Part shown: piece after piece, positions 1 through 7,584 of the stretch
How positions within the stretch are numbered: the first letter of the stretch is position 1
Layout of the letters: each line of letters begins with the position of its first letter
Source: Mycobacterium sp. ACS1612
GTDB taxonomy: Bacteria > Actinomycetota > Actinomycetes > Mycobacteriales > Mycobacteriaceae
Assembly: GCF_001667505.1 (NCBI RefSeq)
Contig: NZ_LZHZ01000067.1
Location: forward strand, 1 to 64,000
DNA length: 64,000 nt
Direction: 5' to 3'
Program-made: the position numbers and the translations under genes
The notes under the pieces: model-generated
Told to the model about the DNA's origin: nothing
What the model saw: only the letters and a program-made list of their open reading frames with translations
Database searches by the model: none

Positions 1-26
1 GTGGCGGAGGGGGCGGCTCGTGGTGA
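1..26 (+). CDS. 3' tail of an upstream Gly-rich protein (partial)
   Basis: Reading codons in the frame that starts at base 3 gives a glycine run followed by Ser-Trp and a TGA at 24-26. Gly-rich tails ending in Trp are typical of the TPM-domain (YgcG-like) membrane proteins that are often encoded next to LemA. The stop overlaps the GTG at 23-25 of the next gene in a GTGA arrangement. Only eight residues are visible, so this is a weak call. Confidence 0.35.
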
Positions 27-556
27 GGTTCCTGCTGATTCTCGTGCTGGTGCTGGCGGTACTGGCGCTGATCGGATTCGTGGTGGGCTACAACAAGATC
101 CGAGCCGCCGATGTCCGTGTCGCTGAGGCGCTTTCCGGTATCGACGTCGAGTTGACACGGCGCGCCTCGCTGATTCCCAGCCTGGTGCACACCGTCGAGA
201 CGTTCGCCGCCCACGAGAAGGGCATTCTCGACCACGTCACCAATGCACGCGCGGCGTTGAACTCGGCGACCACAGGTGAATCGGTGGCGCAGCGCAGCGC
301 GGCGGAGAAGGAACTCGATACCGCGCTGGCGCCGGTGCTCGCGCTCGGGCAGGCCTATCCGCAGCTGAACTCGTCGAACAACTTCCTGAACCTGCAGGAT
401 AATCTCGCCGACACCGAGAACAAATTGGCGTTCGCGCGGCAGTACTACAACGACGCGGTGGCCACGCTGAACCGGCTGATCACCACCATCCCGTGGATGT
501 TCGTCGCGCCGTTGGCGGGGGTGTCGGAGCGGGAGTACTACCAGACGCCTCGCTAG
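23..556 (+). CDS. lemA: LemA family membrane protein
   Basis: Protein of 177 aa. It has one N-terminal membrane segment (about residues 3-24, LLILVLVLAVLALIGFVVGY), then a long helical domain facing outward. The LemA pattern is clear: 'RRASLIPSLVHTVETF', an acidic/helical middle, 'YPQLNSSNNFLNLQDNLADTENKLAFARQYYNDAV' in two adjoining blocks, and a C-terminal 'FREREYY'-like 'VSEREYYQTP'. LemA proteins have no settled biochemical function. GTG at 23 overlaps the upstream stop (GTGA), suggesting translational coupling; GTG at 20 is the alternative start. Confidence 0.9.
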   Translation: MRFLLILVLVLAVLALIGFVVGYNKIRAADVRVAEALSGIDVELTRRASLIPSLVHTVETFAAHEKGILDHVTNARAALNSATTGESVAQRSAAEKELDTALAPVLALGQAYPQLNSSNNFLNLQDNLADTENKLAFARQYYNDAVATLNRLITTIPWMFVAPLAGVSEREYYQTPR

Positions 557-574
557 CGGCCGAGCAGCGCTCCC

Positions 575-580
575 TACACT
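575..580 (+). promoter_or_regulatory. -10 element of a leaderless promoter for fmt
   Basis: TACACT fits the mycobacterial TANNNT -10 element. It lies 6 nt before the fmt ATG at 587. The expected transcription start therefore falls on the A of the ATG, and no Shine-Dalgarno sequence is present. Confidence 0.6.
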
Positions 581-586
581 GGCGCG

Positions 587-1516
587 ATGCGCATCGTCTT
601 CGCGGGCACCCCCGACCCGGCGCTCCCGTCGCTGCGCCGGCTGATCGAGTCGCCACGTCACGAGGTGGTCGCGGTGCTGACTCGGCCCGACGCCGCGAAG
701 GGCAGGCACGGTAAGCCGACACCGTCGCCGGTGGCGCAGCTGGCGGCCGAACACGACATCCCGGTGCTGCGGCCGACGCGGCCGAACTCGGAGGAGTTCG
801 TCGCGGAGCTCACCAAGTTGGCGCCGGACGCCTGCGGTGTGGTCGCCTACGGTGCGCTGCTGTCCGAGCGGCTGCTGGCGGTGCCGACGCACGGTTGGGT
901 GAACCTGCACTTCTCGCTGCTGCCCGCGTGGCGTGGCGCCGCGCCCGTACAGGCGGCCATCGCCGCCGGAGACACCGTTACCGGGGCGACGACGTTCCAA
1001 ATCGAACTCGCGCTGGACTCGGGCCCGGTCTACGGCGTGGTGACCGAGACGGTGCGGCCGACCGACACCGCAGGCGATCTGCTTGAGCGGCTGTCCATTT
1101 CGGGAGCGGAGCTGTTGGAAAGGACACTCGACGGCATCGCCGACGGATCGCTGACACCGGTGCCTCAACCCGCAGACGGTGTCACCATCGCACCCAAGGT
1201 CACCGTCGAAGACGCACGGATCAGATGGGATCTGCCCGCCCACGTGGTCGACCGCCGGATCCGGGCCGTCACCCCGAATCCCGGCGCATGGACCATGATT
1301 GGTGATCTGCGCGTCAAGGTCGGTCCGGTTACCGCCGAGGACACTGCAGAAACCTTGCCGCCGGGCACTATTCGCGTCGAGCGCAACGGCGTGCAGGTCG
1401 GCACCGGATCACAGCCGGTGCGGCTCGGGCAGATCCAACCACCGGGCAAGAAGATGATGAACGCGGCCGACTGGGCCCGTGGCGCCCGCCTCGACGAAAC
1501 GACGCGCGCCCAATGA
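587..1516 (+). CDS. fmt: methionyl-tRNA formyltransferase
   Basis: Protein of 309 aa, the usual length. Fmt formylates initiator Met-tRNA using 10-formyl-tetrahydrofolate in the cytosol. The N-terminal domain begins 'MRIVFAGTPDPA' and carries the formyltransferase signature 'HFSLLPAWRGAAPVQAAI' (about residues 107-124), with the His-x-Ser-Leu-Leu-Pro block that contacts the formyl donor. The C-terminal OB-like tRNA-binding domain follows, with 'APKVTVEDARIRWD' and 'PNPGAWTM'. The last four bases overlap the ATG of rsmB (ATGA), so the two are translationally coupled. The order fmt-rsmB-rpe-ribD is that of Rv1406-Rv1409. Confidence 0.97.
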   Translation: MRIVFAGTPDPALPSLRRLIESPRHEVVAVLTRPDAAKGRHGKPTPSPVAQLAAEHDIPVLRPTRPNSEEFVAELTKLAPDACGVVAYGALLSERLLAVPTHGWVNLHFSLLPAWRGAAPVQAAIAAGDTVTGATTFQIELALDSGPVYGVVTETVRPTDTAGDLLERLSISGAELLERTLDGIADGSLTPVPQPADGVTIAPKVTVEDARIRWDLPAHVVDRRIRAVTPNPGAWTMIGDLRVKVGPVTAEDTAETLPPGTIRVERNGVQVGTGSQPVRLGQIQPPGKKMMNAADWARGARLDETTRAQ

Positions 1517-2886
1517 CCAAGCCCCGCAACAAACGCCCGCCGCGGCGTAAACCGCTCGACCCGGCTCGCCGCGCCGCGTTCGACGTGCTGCGCGCGGTGT
1601 CCGACCGCGACGCCTACGCCAACCTCGCGCTGCCCGCGATGCTACGCGAGCGGGGCATCACCGGCCGCGACGCCGCGTTCGCCACCGAACTCACCTACGG
1701 CACCTGCCGCACCCGCGGCCTGCTCGACGCGATCATCGCCAAAGCCGCCGATCGACCGCCGGAGAAGATCAATCCCGTCCTGCTGGACCTGTTGCGGCTC
1801 GGCGCCTACCAACTGCTGCGCACCAGGGTGGAACAGCACGCCGCAGTGTCCACCACCGTCGAACAGGCTGGTATCGAGTTCGACTCGGCGCGAGCAGGTT
1901 TCGTCAACGGGGTGCTGCGGACCATCGCGGGGCGTGACGAGCAGTCGTGGGTAGCCGAGCTCGCCCCGCCCGCAGCCAGCGACCCGGTGGGCCACGCGGC
2001 GTTCGTGCACGCGCACCCTCGCTGGATCGCGCAGGCGTTCGCCGACGCGCTCGGTGCGTCCGCAGGTGAGTTGGACGCGCTGTTGAGCAGTGACGACGAC
2101 CGGCCCGCCGTGCACCTGGCCGCGCGGCCGGGGGTGCTGACCGCCGACCAGTTGGCCGCGCAGGTCGACGGCATTCTCGGGCGCTACTCGCCGTATGCCG
2201 TCTACCTGTCCGGGGGCGACCCGGCGCGGCTGGGCCCGGTCCGCGACGGCGCCGCGCTGGTGCAGGACGAGGGCAGCCAACTGGTGGCCCGTGCGCTGAC
2301 CCTCGCCGACCTGGACGGCCCGGACACCGGGCGCTGGCTGGACCTGTGCTCGGGTCCCGGCGGCAAGACCGCGCTGCTGGCCGCGCTCGGTGGCGATGCC
2401 CGGGTGACGGCGGTCGAACCCGCGGCCAGGCGCGCCGACATGGTCGAGGAGAACACCCGCGGCCTTCCCGTCGAGGTGCTGCGCGTCGACGGCCGCGATC
2501 CGGGGCTCGAACCGGGATTCGACCGGGTGCTCGTCGACGCGCCCTGCACGGGGCTGGGTGCCTTGCGGCGTCGGCCCGAGGCTCGCTGGCGGCGCCAACC
2601 GGCCGACGTGCCCGCACTGGGCCGGCTGCAACGCGAGCTGCTGGCCTCGGCGATCCGGCTGACCCGGCCGGGCGGTGTGGTGCTCTACGCGACGTGTTCG
2701 CCGCATCTGGCCGAAACGGCGGGCGTCGTCGCGGACGTCGTGCGCCGCCACAACGTCACCGCCGTGGACACCCGGCCGCTGTTCGCACCCGTCGACAACC
2801 TCGGCGACGGTGCCTACGTGCAGCTCTGGCCGCACCGGCACGGCACCGACGCGATGTTCGCTGCCGCCCTCTTAGTGGAGCGATGA
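1513..2886 (+). CDS. rsmB: 16S rRNA m5C967 methyltransferase (RsmB/Fmu)
   Basis: Protein of 457 aa. It is an S-adenosylmethionine-dependent cytosine-5 methyltransferase of the Sun/Fmu family. The N-terminal NusB-like RNA-binding region (about residues 15-140) contains 'PARRAAFDVLRAV' and 'INPVLLDLLRLGAYQLL'. The Rossmann domain has the SAM motif 'LDLCSGPGGKTALLAAL', the motif-IV Pro-Cys 'DAPCTGLGALRRRPEARW' and the motif-VI Cys 'YATCSPHLAET', which are the two catalytic cysteines of this family. The start overlaps the fmt stop. A lysine/arginine-rich N-terminus precedes the NusB part. Confidence 0.95.
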   Translation: MTKPRNKRPPRRKPLDPARRAAFDVLRAVSDRDAYANLALPAMLRERGITGRDAAFATELTYGTCRTRGLLDAIIAKAADRPPEKINPVLLDLLRLGAYQLLRTRVEQHAAVSTTVEQAGIEFDSARAGFVNGVLRTIAGRDEQSWVAELAPPAASDPVGHAAFVHAHPRWIAQAFADALGASAGELDALLSSDDDRPAVHLAARPGVLTADQLAAQVDGILGRYSPYAVYLSGGDPARLGPVRDGAALVQDEGSQLVARALTLADLDGPDTGRWLDLCSGPGGKTALLAALGGDARVTAVEPAARRADMVEENTRGLPVEVLRVDGRDPGLEPGFDRVLVDAPCTGLGALRRRPEARWRRQPADVPALGRLQRELLASAIRLTRPGGVVLYATCSPHLAETAGVVADVVRRHNVTAVDTRPLFAPVDNLGDGAYVQLWPHRHGTDAMFAAALLVER

Positions 2887-2909
2887 GCGTTCGCGCGAAG
2901 AGCCAACGA

Positions 2910-2915
2910 TAAGGT
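2910..2915 (+). promoter_or_regulatory. -10 element of a leaderless promoter for rpe
   Basis: TAAGGT (TANNNT) sits 6 nt before the rpe ATG at 2922, the same spacing as for fmt. The 35-nt gap between rsmB and rpe contains no convincing Shine-Dalgarno sequence. Confidence 0.5.
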
Positions 2916-2921
2916 AGCTCC

Positions 2922-3596
2922 ATGGCAGCACCCCTCATCGCGCCGTCGATCCTGGCCGCCGACTTCGCCGAACTCGGTAACGAAGCCGCGGCGGTCACCG
3001 GTGCCGACTGGCTGCACGTCGACGTGATGGACAACCATTTCGTGCCCAATCTGACCATCGGCCTTCCGGTCGTGGAGGCGTTGCTCACGCGCACCGACAT
3101 CCCGATGGACTGCCACCTGATGATCGAGAACCCGGGCAGATGGGCGCCGCCGTACGCCGAAGCGGGCGCCTACAACGTCACCTTCCACGCCGAGGCCACC
3201 GACAATCCGGTCGCGGTGGCCAACGACATCCGCGCCGCGGGCGCCAAGGCGGGCCTTTCGGTCAAACCCGGCACACCCATCGATCCCTATCTGGAGATAC
3301 TGCCGCACTTCGACACCGTGCTGATCATGTCGGTGGAACCGGGCTTCGGCGGACAGCAGTTCATCCCCGAGGTGCTGCCGAAGGTGGGCATCGTGCGCAG
3401 GCTTGTCGACTCCGGTGAGTTGACGATCCTGGTCGAGATCGACGGCGGCATCAACGCCGACACCATCGAACAGGCCGCTGTGGCCGGCGTGGACTGCTTC
3501 GTCGCGGGGTCGGCCGTCTACAGCGCTGAGGATCCAGCCGCCGCAGTGGAATCGCTACGCAGGCAGGCCGCCGCCGCGTCCAAGCACTTGCGGTGA
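2922..3596 (+). CDS. rpe: ribulose-phosphate 3-epimerase
   Basis: Protein of 224 aa. It interconverts ribulose-5-phosphate and xylulose-5-phosphate in the non-oxidative pentose phosphate pathway. TIM-barrel metal and substrate motifs are all present: 'PSILAADFAELG', 'LHVDVMDNHFVPNLTIG' (His and Asp metal ligands), 'DCHLMIENP', 'MSVEPGFGGQQFIP' and 'LVEIDGGINADT'. The stop overlaps the start of ribD (TGATG). The product serves the same pathway as the tkt-tal-zwf operon at the right of the window and feeds ribulose-5-phosphate to riboflavin synthesis. Confidence 0.97.
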   Translation: MAAPLIAPSILAADFAELGNEAAAVTGADWLHVDVMDNHFVPNLTIGLPVVEALLTRTDIPMDCHLMIENPGRWAPPYAEAGAYNVTFHAEATDNPVAVANDIRAAGAKAGLSVKPGTPIDPYLEILPHFDTVLIMSVEPGFGGQQFIPEVLPKVGIVRRLVDSGELTILVEIDGGINADTIEQAAVAGVDCFVAGSAVYSAEDPAAAVESLRRQAAAASKHLR

Positions 3597-4597
3597 TGAA
3601 GCTCGACGCAGCCATGCGACTCGCGGTCGAACACGCCGACCGGGTCAAGGGCAGCACCTATCCCAATCCGCCTGTCGGCGCGGTCATCCTGGACCGCGAC
3701 GGCGAGATCGCCGGTGTCGGCGCCACTCAACCGCCGGGTGGCCCGCACGCCGAGGTGATGGCGTTGCGCAGGGCGGGGCAGCGGGCCGTCGGCGGGACCG
3801 CGGTCGTGACGCTGGAGCCGTGCAATCACTTCGGCAGGACCCCACCGTGTGTGGATGCCCTTGTCGCCGCGGGTATCTCGCGGGTGGTCTATGCCGTCGC
3901 CGATCCGAACCCGCAGGCGGCAGGCGGAGCGACGCGGCTGGCCGAGTCGGGTGTCGGCGTCGAGGCGGGGGTGCTGACGGACGTGGTGGCGGGCGGTCCG
4001 CTTCGGGAATGGCTGCACAAACAGCGCACCGGGTTGCCGCATGTCACGTGGAAATTCGCCACCAGCGTCGACGGGCGCAGCGCCGCCGCCGACGGCACCA
4101 GTCAATGGATCACCAGCGAGGCGGCGCGGTCCGACGTGCACCGCCGCCGCGCCGCGGCGGACGCGATCATCGTCGGCACCGGCACGGTGTTCGTCGACGA
4201 CCCGGTGCTGACCGCGCGTCTGCCCGACGGTTCGCTGGCTGACCGCCAGCCGCTGCGGGTGGTCGTCGGGGAACGTGAGATCTCTTCGGAGGCGCGGGTT
4301 CTCAACGACGACTCGCGGACGATGGTGATCCGCACCCGCGATCCGCACGAGGTGATCAAGGCGTTGTCGGACCGCACCGATGTGATTCTGGAGGGCGGGC
4401 CGACGCTGGCGGGCGCGTTCCTGCGGGCGGGCGCGATCGACCGGATCATCGCCTACGTAGCGCCGATTCTGTTGGGTGGCCCCATCACCGCCGTCGACGA
4501 TGTCGGTGTGCTGTCGATCGCGCACGCGCAGCGCTGGCGCTACGACGGGATCGAGCCGATCGGGCCGGATCTGCTGCTCAGCCTGATTCCTGCGTAG
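3596..4597 (+). CDS. ribD: bifunctional pyrimidine deaminase/reductase, riboflavin pathway
   Basis: Protein of 333 aa, named ribG in mycobacteria. The N-terminal cytidine-deaminase-like domain has the zinc motif 'HAEVMALRRAG' and 'EPCNHFGRTPPCVDALV'. The C-terminal reductase starts at 'TWKFATSVDGRSAA' with 'SQWITSEAAR' and the NADPH-binding 'ILEGGPTLAGAFLRAG'. It deaminates and then reduces the product of GTP cyclohydrolase II. ATG at 3596 overlaps the rpe stop; GTG at 3593 is an alternative. The 3' end overlaps the convergent ABC ATPase gene by 20 nt. Confidence 0.95.
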   Translation: MKLDAAMRLAVEHADRVKGSTYPNPPVGAVILDRDGEIAGVGATQPPGGPHAEVMALRRAGQRAVGGTAVVTLEPCNHFGRTPPCVDALVAAGISRVVYAVADPNPQAAGGATRLAESGVGVEAGVLTDVVAGGPLREWLHKQRTGLPHVTWKFATSVDGRSAAADGTSQWITSEAARSDVHRRRAAADAIIVGTGTVFVDDPVLTARLPDGSLADRQPLRVVVGEREISSEARVLNDDSRTMVIRTRDPHEVIKALSDRTDVILEGGPTLAGAFLRAGAIDRIIAYVAPILLGGPITAVDDVGVLSIAHAQRWRYDGIEPIGPDLLLSLIPA

Positions 4598-5600
4598 GCG
4601 TTTCGAGATCGTCGGCGTCCAGCGGACGGTGTTCGATCAGGTCGCGCACACCGCCCGTGCCGAGTCGCTCACGGAACGCCTGCACCGTGTAGCCGATCAC
4701 CGTCGCCTTACAGCGTGCACGAGCGGTGGCGTTGCGGGGCAGGTGGAACAGCGGCCCGATCTCGCCGAAGTAGTCGCCCTTCGTCACCACCTTCAGCAAT
4801 TCCTCACCGCCGCCCGGTAATTCGCGCAACATCTCGAGCTCACCGCTGGACACCACGTAGATCAGGTCGCCCATCGTGCCCTGTTCGAACAGCACCTCGC
4901 CCTCGGCGAGTTCGACGGTGTCGGGCGGCCGGTCCATCGAGATGAAATCCGGAACGAGGTCGACGACGCGATCGGCCAGGGGCAGGATTCGGCTGTCGTG
5001 GGTGGCGACCACGACCATCCGGTCGCCGGACGCGAGTTCGCGGATGAGCCGCAGCACCTCCTCGACCTGAATGAAGTCGAGGTGCGCGGTGGGCTCGTCG
5101 GCCAGGATCAGCGGCGGATCGAGGGCGATCGCGCGTGCGACCGCGACCCGTTGCTGCTGCCCGCCGCTGAGGTCGCCCGGACGATGCGACATGCGGTCCT
5201 GCAGACCCACCCGCGACAGCAATTGCTCGGCCTTTTTGAATGCGGCGCGGCGCGACATGCCCGCCGCCAGCATCGGGATCATCACGTTCTCCGCCGCGGT
5301 CAGGCTCGGCACGAGGTTGAACGCCTGGAACACGATGCCGACGGTCTCGCGGCGGTAGATCGACAGGCCGCGGGCATCGAGGGAGGTCAGGTCGACGTCG
5401 CCGAATTTGATGGCGCCGCTGCTGGGCCGCAGGATGCCGCCGAGGCAGGACAGCAGCGTCGTCTTCCCGCAACCGCTGGGGCCCATCAGAATCACCAGTG
5501 AGCCGGCGGCCACGTCGAGGTCGAACCCGTCGATGGGGCGGACTTTGTCTGTCCCGCTGGGGTACTCGACCACCAGGTTCTGAACGCTGAGATCGCCCAT
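4578..5600 (-). CDS. ABC transporter ATPase with C-terminal cyclic-nucleotide-binding domain (Rv0073-like)
   Basis: Protein of 340 aa from ATG 5600; GTG at 5606 would overlap the permease stop. The N-terminal ABC domain (residues about 1-225) has Walker A 'GPSGCGKTTLLSCLGG', Q-loop 'VFQAFNLVPSL', signature 'LSGGQQQRVAVARAIA', Walker B 'LILADEPTAHLD' and switch His 'VVATHDS'. After residue 240 comes a cNMP-binding fold: 'GEVLFEQGTMGDLIYVVSSG', then 'GDYFGEIGPLFHLPRNATARA', matching the phosphate-binding-cassette region of CAP/PKA domains. It is the LolD/MacB-type partner of the adjacent FtsX-like permease. M. tuberculosis Rv0073 has the same fusion. The substrate is unknown; the 'glutamine transport' label on homologues is not supported by anything visible. 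Confidence 0.88.
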   Translation of the reverse strand: MGDLSVQNLVVEYPSGTDKVRPIDGFDLDVAAGSLVILMGPSGCGKTTLLSCLGGILRPSSGAIKFGDVDLTSLDARGLSIYRRETVGIVFQAFNLVPSLTAAENVMIPMLAAGMSRRAAFKKAEQLLSRVGLQDRMSHRPGDLSGGQQQRVAVARAIALDPPLILADEPTAHLDFIQVEEVLRLIRELASGDRMVVVATHDSRILPLADRVVDLVPDFISMDRPPDTVELAEGEVLFEQGTMGDLIYVVSSGELEMLRELPGGGEELLKVVTKGDYFGEIGPLFHLPRNATARARCKATVIGYTVQAFRERLGTGGVRDLIEHRPLDADDLETPTQESG

Positions 5601-5602
5601 GG

Positions 5603-6652
5603 TCACGGGCCCCCGAACGCGATGGCGGGGTCCACCGACACCGCGCGCTGCAATCCGCTGCCGCTGGCGATCAAGCCGATCACGACGGCGACGATCGGCA
5701 GAGCGATGTATGCCGCCGCTGGCACGATTACCTTCATCGGGAACAGCGGTCCCAGGGCCAGTGACAGCAGGGCACCGAGGAGTGCGGCAAGTAGCGCGAT
5801 CACCACCGCCTGCAGCGCGAGTCCGCCCGCGATGTTGCGCGTCGGCACGCCAATTGCCTTGAACACCGCGAAGTCTCGGAGGCGCTCTAGCGCCGAGAGG
5901 TAGATGACCGATCCGACAACGAGCGCCGCGACGATCCACAGCATGATCGCGACGATGGTGATCGAGTTCACCGCGACCTTCAACGGACGCAGCAGATCGG
6001 CGATGGCGCCGTCGCGATCGATGGTGTGATAGCCGGGCGGCACCTCAGTCATGTTGCCGCGCACTCCAATCGAGGCCACCAGCGGTTCACCGCCGTACAC
6101 CAACCGCTGTGCGCCGGCCGTGGTGAGGAACACGTTGGGCAGGTTGGCAAGCGCCGTGGAGTTTTCCACGATGCCGACGATACGCAATGTGCGGGAAGCG
6201 ATTTCGATGTCGCCGCCGACGGCGAGACCGAGCGTGCTGGACACCGCGACCTCGTCGGGGGTCGAGGCGGCACGACCGTCGGACACCGCGGGCATCCCCG
6301 GTCCACGCTCGGGTGCGCCGAAGATGTCGACGTTTCGCGTGGTGTCACCGATGGTCGCGGTGCCCCCGGCGTACACGAGCGGCGCCGCCGCGGTCACACC
6401 GGGAGCAGCCGCGATGCGACCCAACTCCACCGGCGCGAATGGGGTGGCGCCGACGAACGGCCCCGACGCGCCCTCCTTGACCACGAATTGGTCCACGCCC
6501 AGCGAGTCCACGGTCTGCTCGGCTTCCACCCGGAATCCGTTCGCCAGGCCGGTCAGTACGAGCGTCATCGCGAAGATGATGGCCGTGGAAAAGATCGCGA
6601 TGACGAAGCGCCGCTTACGCCACTGCATGTCGCGCAGAGCGGCGATCAGCAT
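5603..6652 (-). CDS. FtsX/MacB-like ABC permease (Rv0072-like)
   Basis: Protein of 349 aa, the same length as remembered for Rv0072. Layout: an N-terminal membrane helix (residues about 18-38), a large extracytoplasmic domain (about 40-225), then three helices near 'IVAIMLWIVAALVVGSVIYLSAL', 'LALQAVVIALLAALLGALLSLAL' and 'AAYIALPIVAVVIGLIASGS'. The stretch 'LERLRDFAVFKAIGVPTRNI' is the conserved FtsX-type cytoplasmic loop contacting the ATPase. Its stop lies 2 nt from the ATPase ATG, so the two form an operon. Families of this shape usually export or extract lipids or lipoproteins, or shape the envelope, rather than import. Confidence 0.88.
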   Translation of the reverse strand: MLIAALRDMQWRKRRFVIAIFSTAIIFAMTLVLTGLANGFRVEAEQTVDSLGVDQFVVKEGASGPFVGATPFAPVELGRIAAAPGVTAAAPLVYAGGTATIGDTTRNVDIFGAPERGPGMPAVSDGRAASTPDEVAVSSTLGLAVGGDIEIASRTLRIVGIVENSTALANLPNVFLTTAGAQRLVYGGEPLVASIGVRGNMTEVPPGYHTIDRDGAIADLLRPLKVAVNSITIVAIMLWIVAALVVGSVIYLSALERLRDFAVFKAIGVPTRNIAGGLALQAVVIALLAALLGALLSLALGPLFPMKVIVPAAAYIALPIVAVVIGLIASGSGLQRAVSVDPAIAFGGP

Positions 6653-6659
6653 GTCTGCG

Positions 6660-6665
6660 AGATTA
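6660..6665 (-). promoter_or_regulatory. -10 element of a leaderless promoter for the FtsX-like ABC operon
   Basis: On the minus strand TAATCT lies 7 nt before the permease ATG (6652). No Shine-Dalgarno sequence intervenes. Confidence 0.5.
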
Positions 6666-6700
6666 CCGACGCCTCGACAGCTGTGCGTCGGGTTTTACGG

Positions 6701-7264
6701 TTATGACTTCTCTTGGGCGAAAGCCCCGACCAGCGTGTTGCAGAACGCGGGCAGGTCGTCGGGCTTACGACTGGACACCAACGTGTTTGGCCCGCGCGAG
6801 CATTCGACCACCTCGTCGTCGACCCAGTTGGCGCCCGCGTTGCGCAGATCGGTCTGCACACTCGGCCACGACGTCATCGTCCTGCCCCGCACGACATCCG
6901 CTTCAATCAGGGTCCACGGGCCGTGGCAGATCACCGCGACCGGCTTGCCCGCATCGAAGAAGCTCTTCGCGAATGCGACCGCCGCCTTGTTGGTTCGCAG
7001 GAAGTCGGGATTGGCCACACCGCCCGGGAGCACCAGCGCGTCATAGTCGGCGGCGGAAACACCGTCGGCCGCCTTGTCCGCCTCGAAGGTGTCCGCGGGC
7101 GTGAGGTGGTTGAATGCCTGGATCTTTCCGACTTCCGTCGAGACCAACTCGGGGTGGCCGCCGGCCTCCTCGACGGCTTTCCACGGTTCGGTCAGCTCGA
7201 CCTGCTCCACGCCCTCTGGGGCCACCAAGAACGCAATCGTCTTGCCATTCAGTGAACTTGCCAT
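6701..7264 (-). CDS. DJ-1/PfpI family protein (class I glutamine-amidotransferase-like)
   Basis: Protein of 187 aa. It starts 'LNGKTIAFLVAPEGVEQVEL', with 'YDALVLPGGVANPDFLR' (residues about 75-91) and the nucleophile elbow 'VAVICHGPWTLIEADVVRGR', where Cys-His forms the catalytic pair. 'TMTSWPSVQTDLRNAGANWVDDEVV' in the following segment places it in the PfpI/YhbO branch, whose members are described as intracellular proteases, deglycases or stress proteins. The ATG is preceded by AGGAGA at a 6-nt spacing. It is probably stress-related, but the exact substrate cannot be read from sequence. Confidence 0.92.
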   Translation of the reverse strand: MASSLNGKTIAFLVAPEGVEQVELTEPWKAVEEAGGHPELVSTEVGKIQAFNHLTPADTFEADKAADGVSAADYDALVLPGGVANPDFLRTNKAAVAFAKSFFDAGKPVAVICHGPWTLIEADVVRGRTMTSWPSVQTDLRNAGANWVDDEVVECSRGPNTLVSSRKPDDLPAFCNTLVGAFAQEKS

Positions 7265-7340
7265 GAATCGTCTCCTGTCAGGTTGTCGTCTTCGGCACGC
7301 TTACCCGGCGCGGCGAGCAATCAATCAGAGCGCCGCGATC

Positions 7341-7354
7341 GGTACACTGGTACC
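7341..7354 (+). promoter_or_regulatory. -10 element within a short palindrome before the 55-aa ORF
   Basis: TACACT at 7343-7348 matches the -10 consensus and is embedded in the inverted repeat GGTAC-ACTG-GTACC (7341-7354). A repressor bound to the palindrome would block the promoter. The predicted start is near 7355, leaving a leader of about 58 nt before the ATG at 7413. Confidence 0.4.
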
Positions 7355-7412
7355 AAAGCGCTTTCACCGACGAGAGTTGCCGCCTGGTGAGCACTAACAA
7401 AGGACGACGAGC

Positions 7413-7580
7413 ATGACTGCATTGCAGGACTGGCTCAATGCCCGACCCGTAGACCCGAAAACCCTCAAAATGTTGGTCTGCGACGCGTTGCGCAACCTGA
7501 CCACCGATGAGCCGGCAAAGACAGCAAAGCCCGAGGCACGCGAACCCCAGCTGATCCGCAGGGGTTTGGAACGCTGCTGA
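7413..7580 (+). CDS. hypothetical protein, 55 aa
   Basis: ATG at 7413 is preceded by AAAGGACGACG (purine-rich, spacing about 7), and the ORF ends at TGA 7578-7580. It reads MTALQDWLNARPVDPKTLKM and continues to a basic C-terminus ending Leu-Glu-Arg-Cys. There is no signal peptide or membrane segment; the composition is charged and probably helical at the N-terminus. It lies between two minus-strand genes and has its own apparent promoter (TACACT, 7343). The family is not recognised, and it could instead be a leader or regulatory ORF. Its stop is 5 nt from the convergent end of the MFS gene. Confidence 0.5.
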   Translation: MTALQDWLNARPVDPKTLKMLVCDALRNLTTDEPAKTAKPEAREPQLIRRGLERC

Positions 7581-7584
7581 GCGG

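Noticed and set aside
1642..2841. 399-aa minus-strand ORF inside rsmB
   Set aside because: It is a GC-rich shadow frame with His/Arg/Gln-rich composition and no motif; rsmB on the plus strand has all catalytic motifs.
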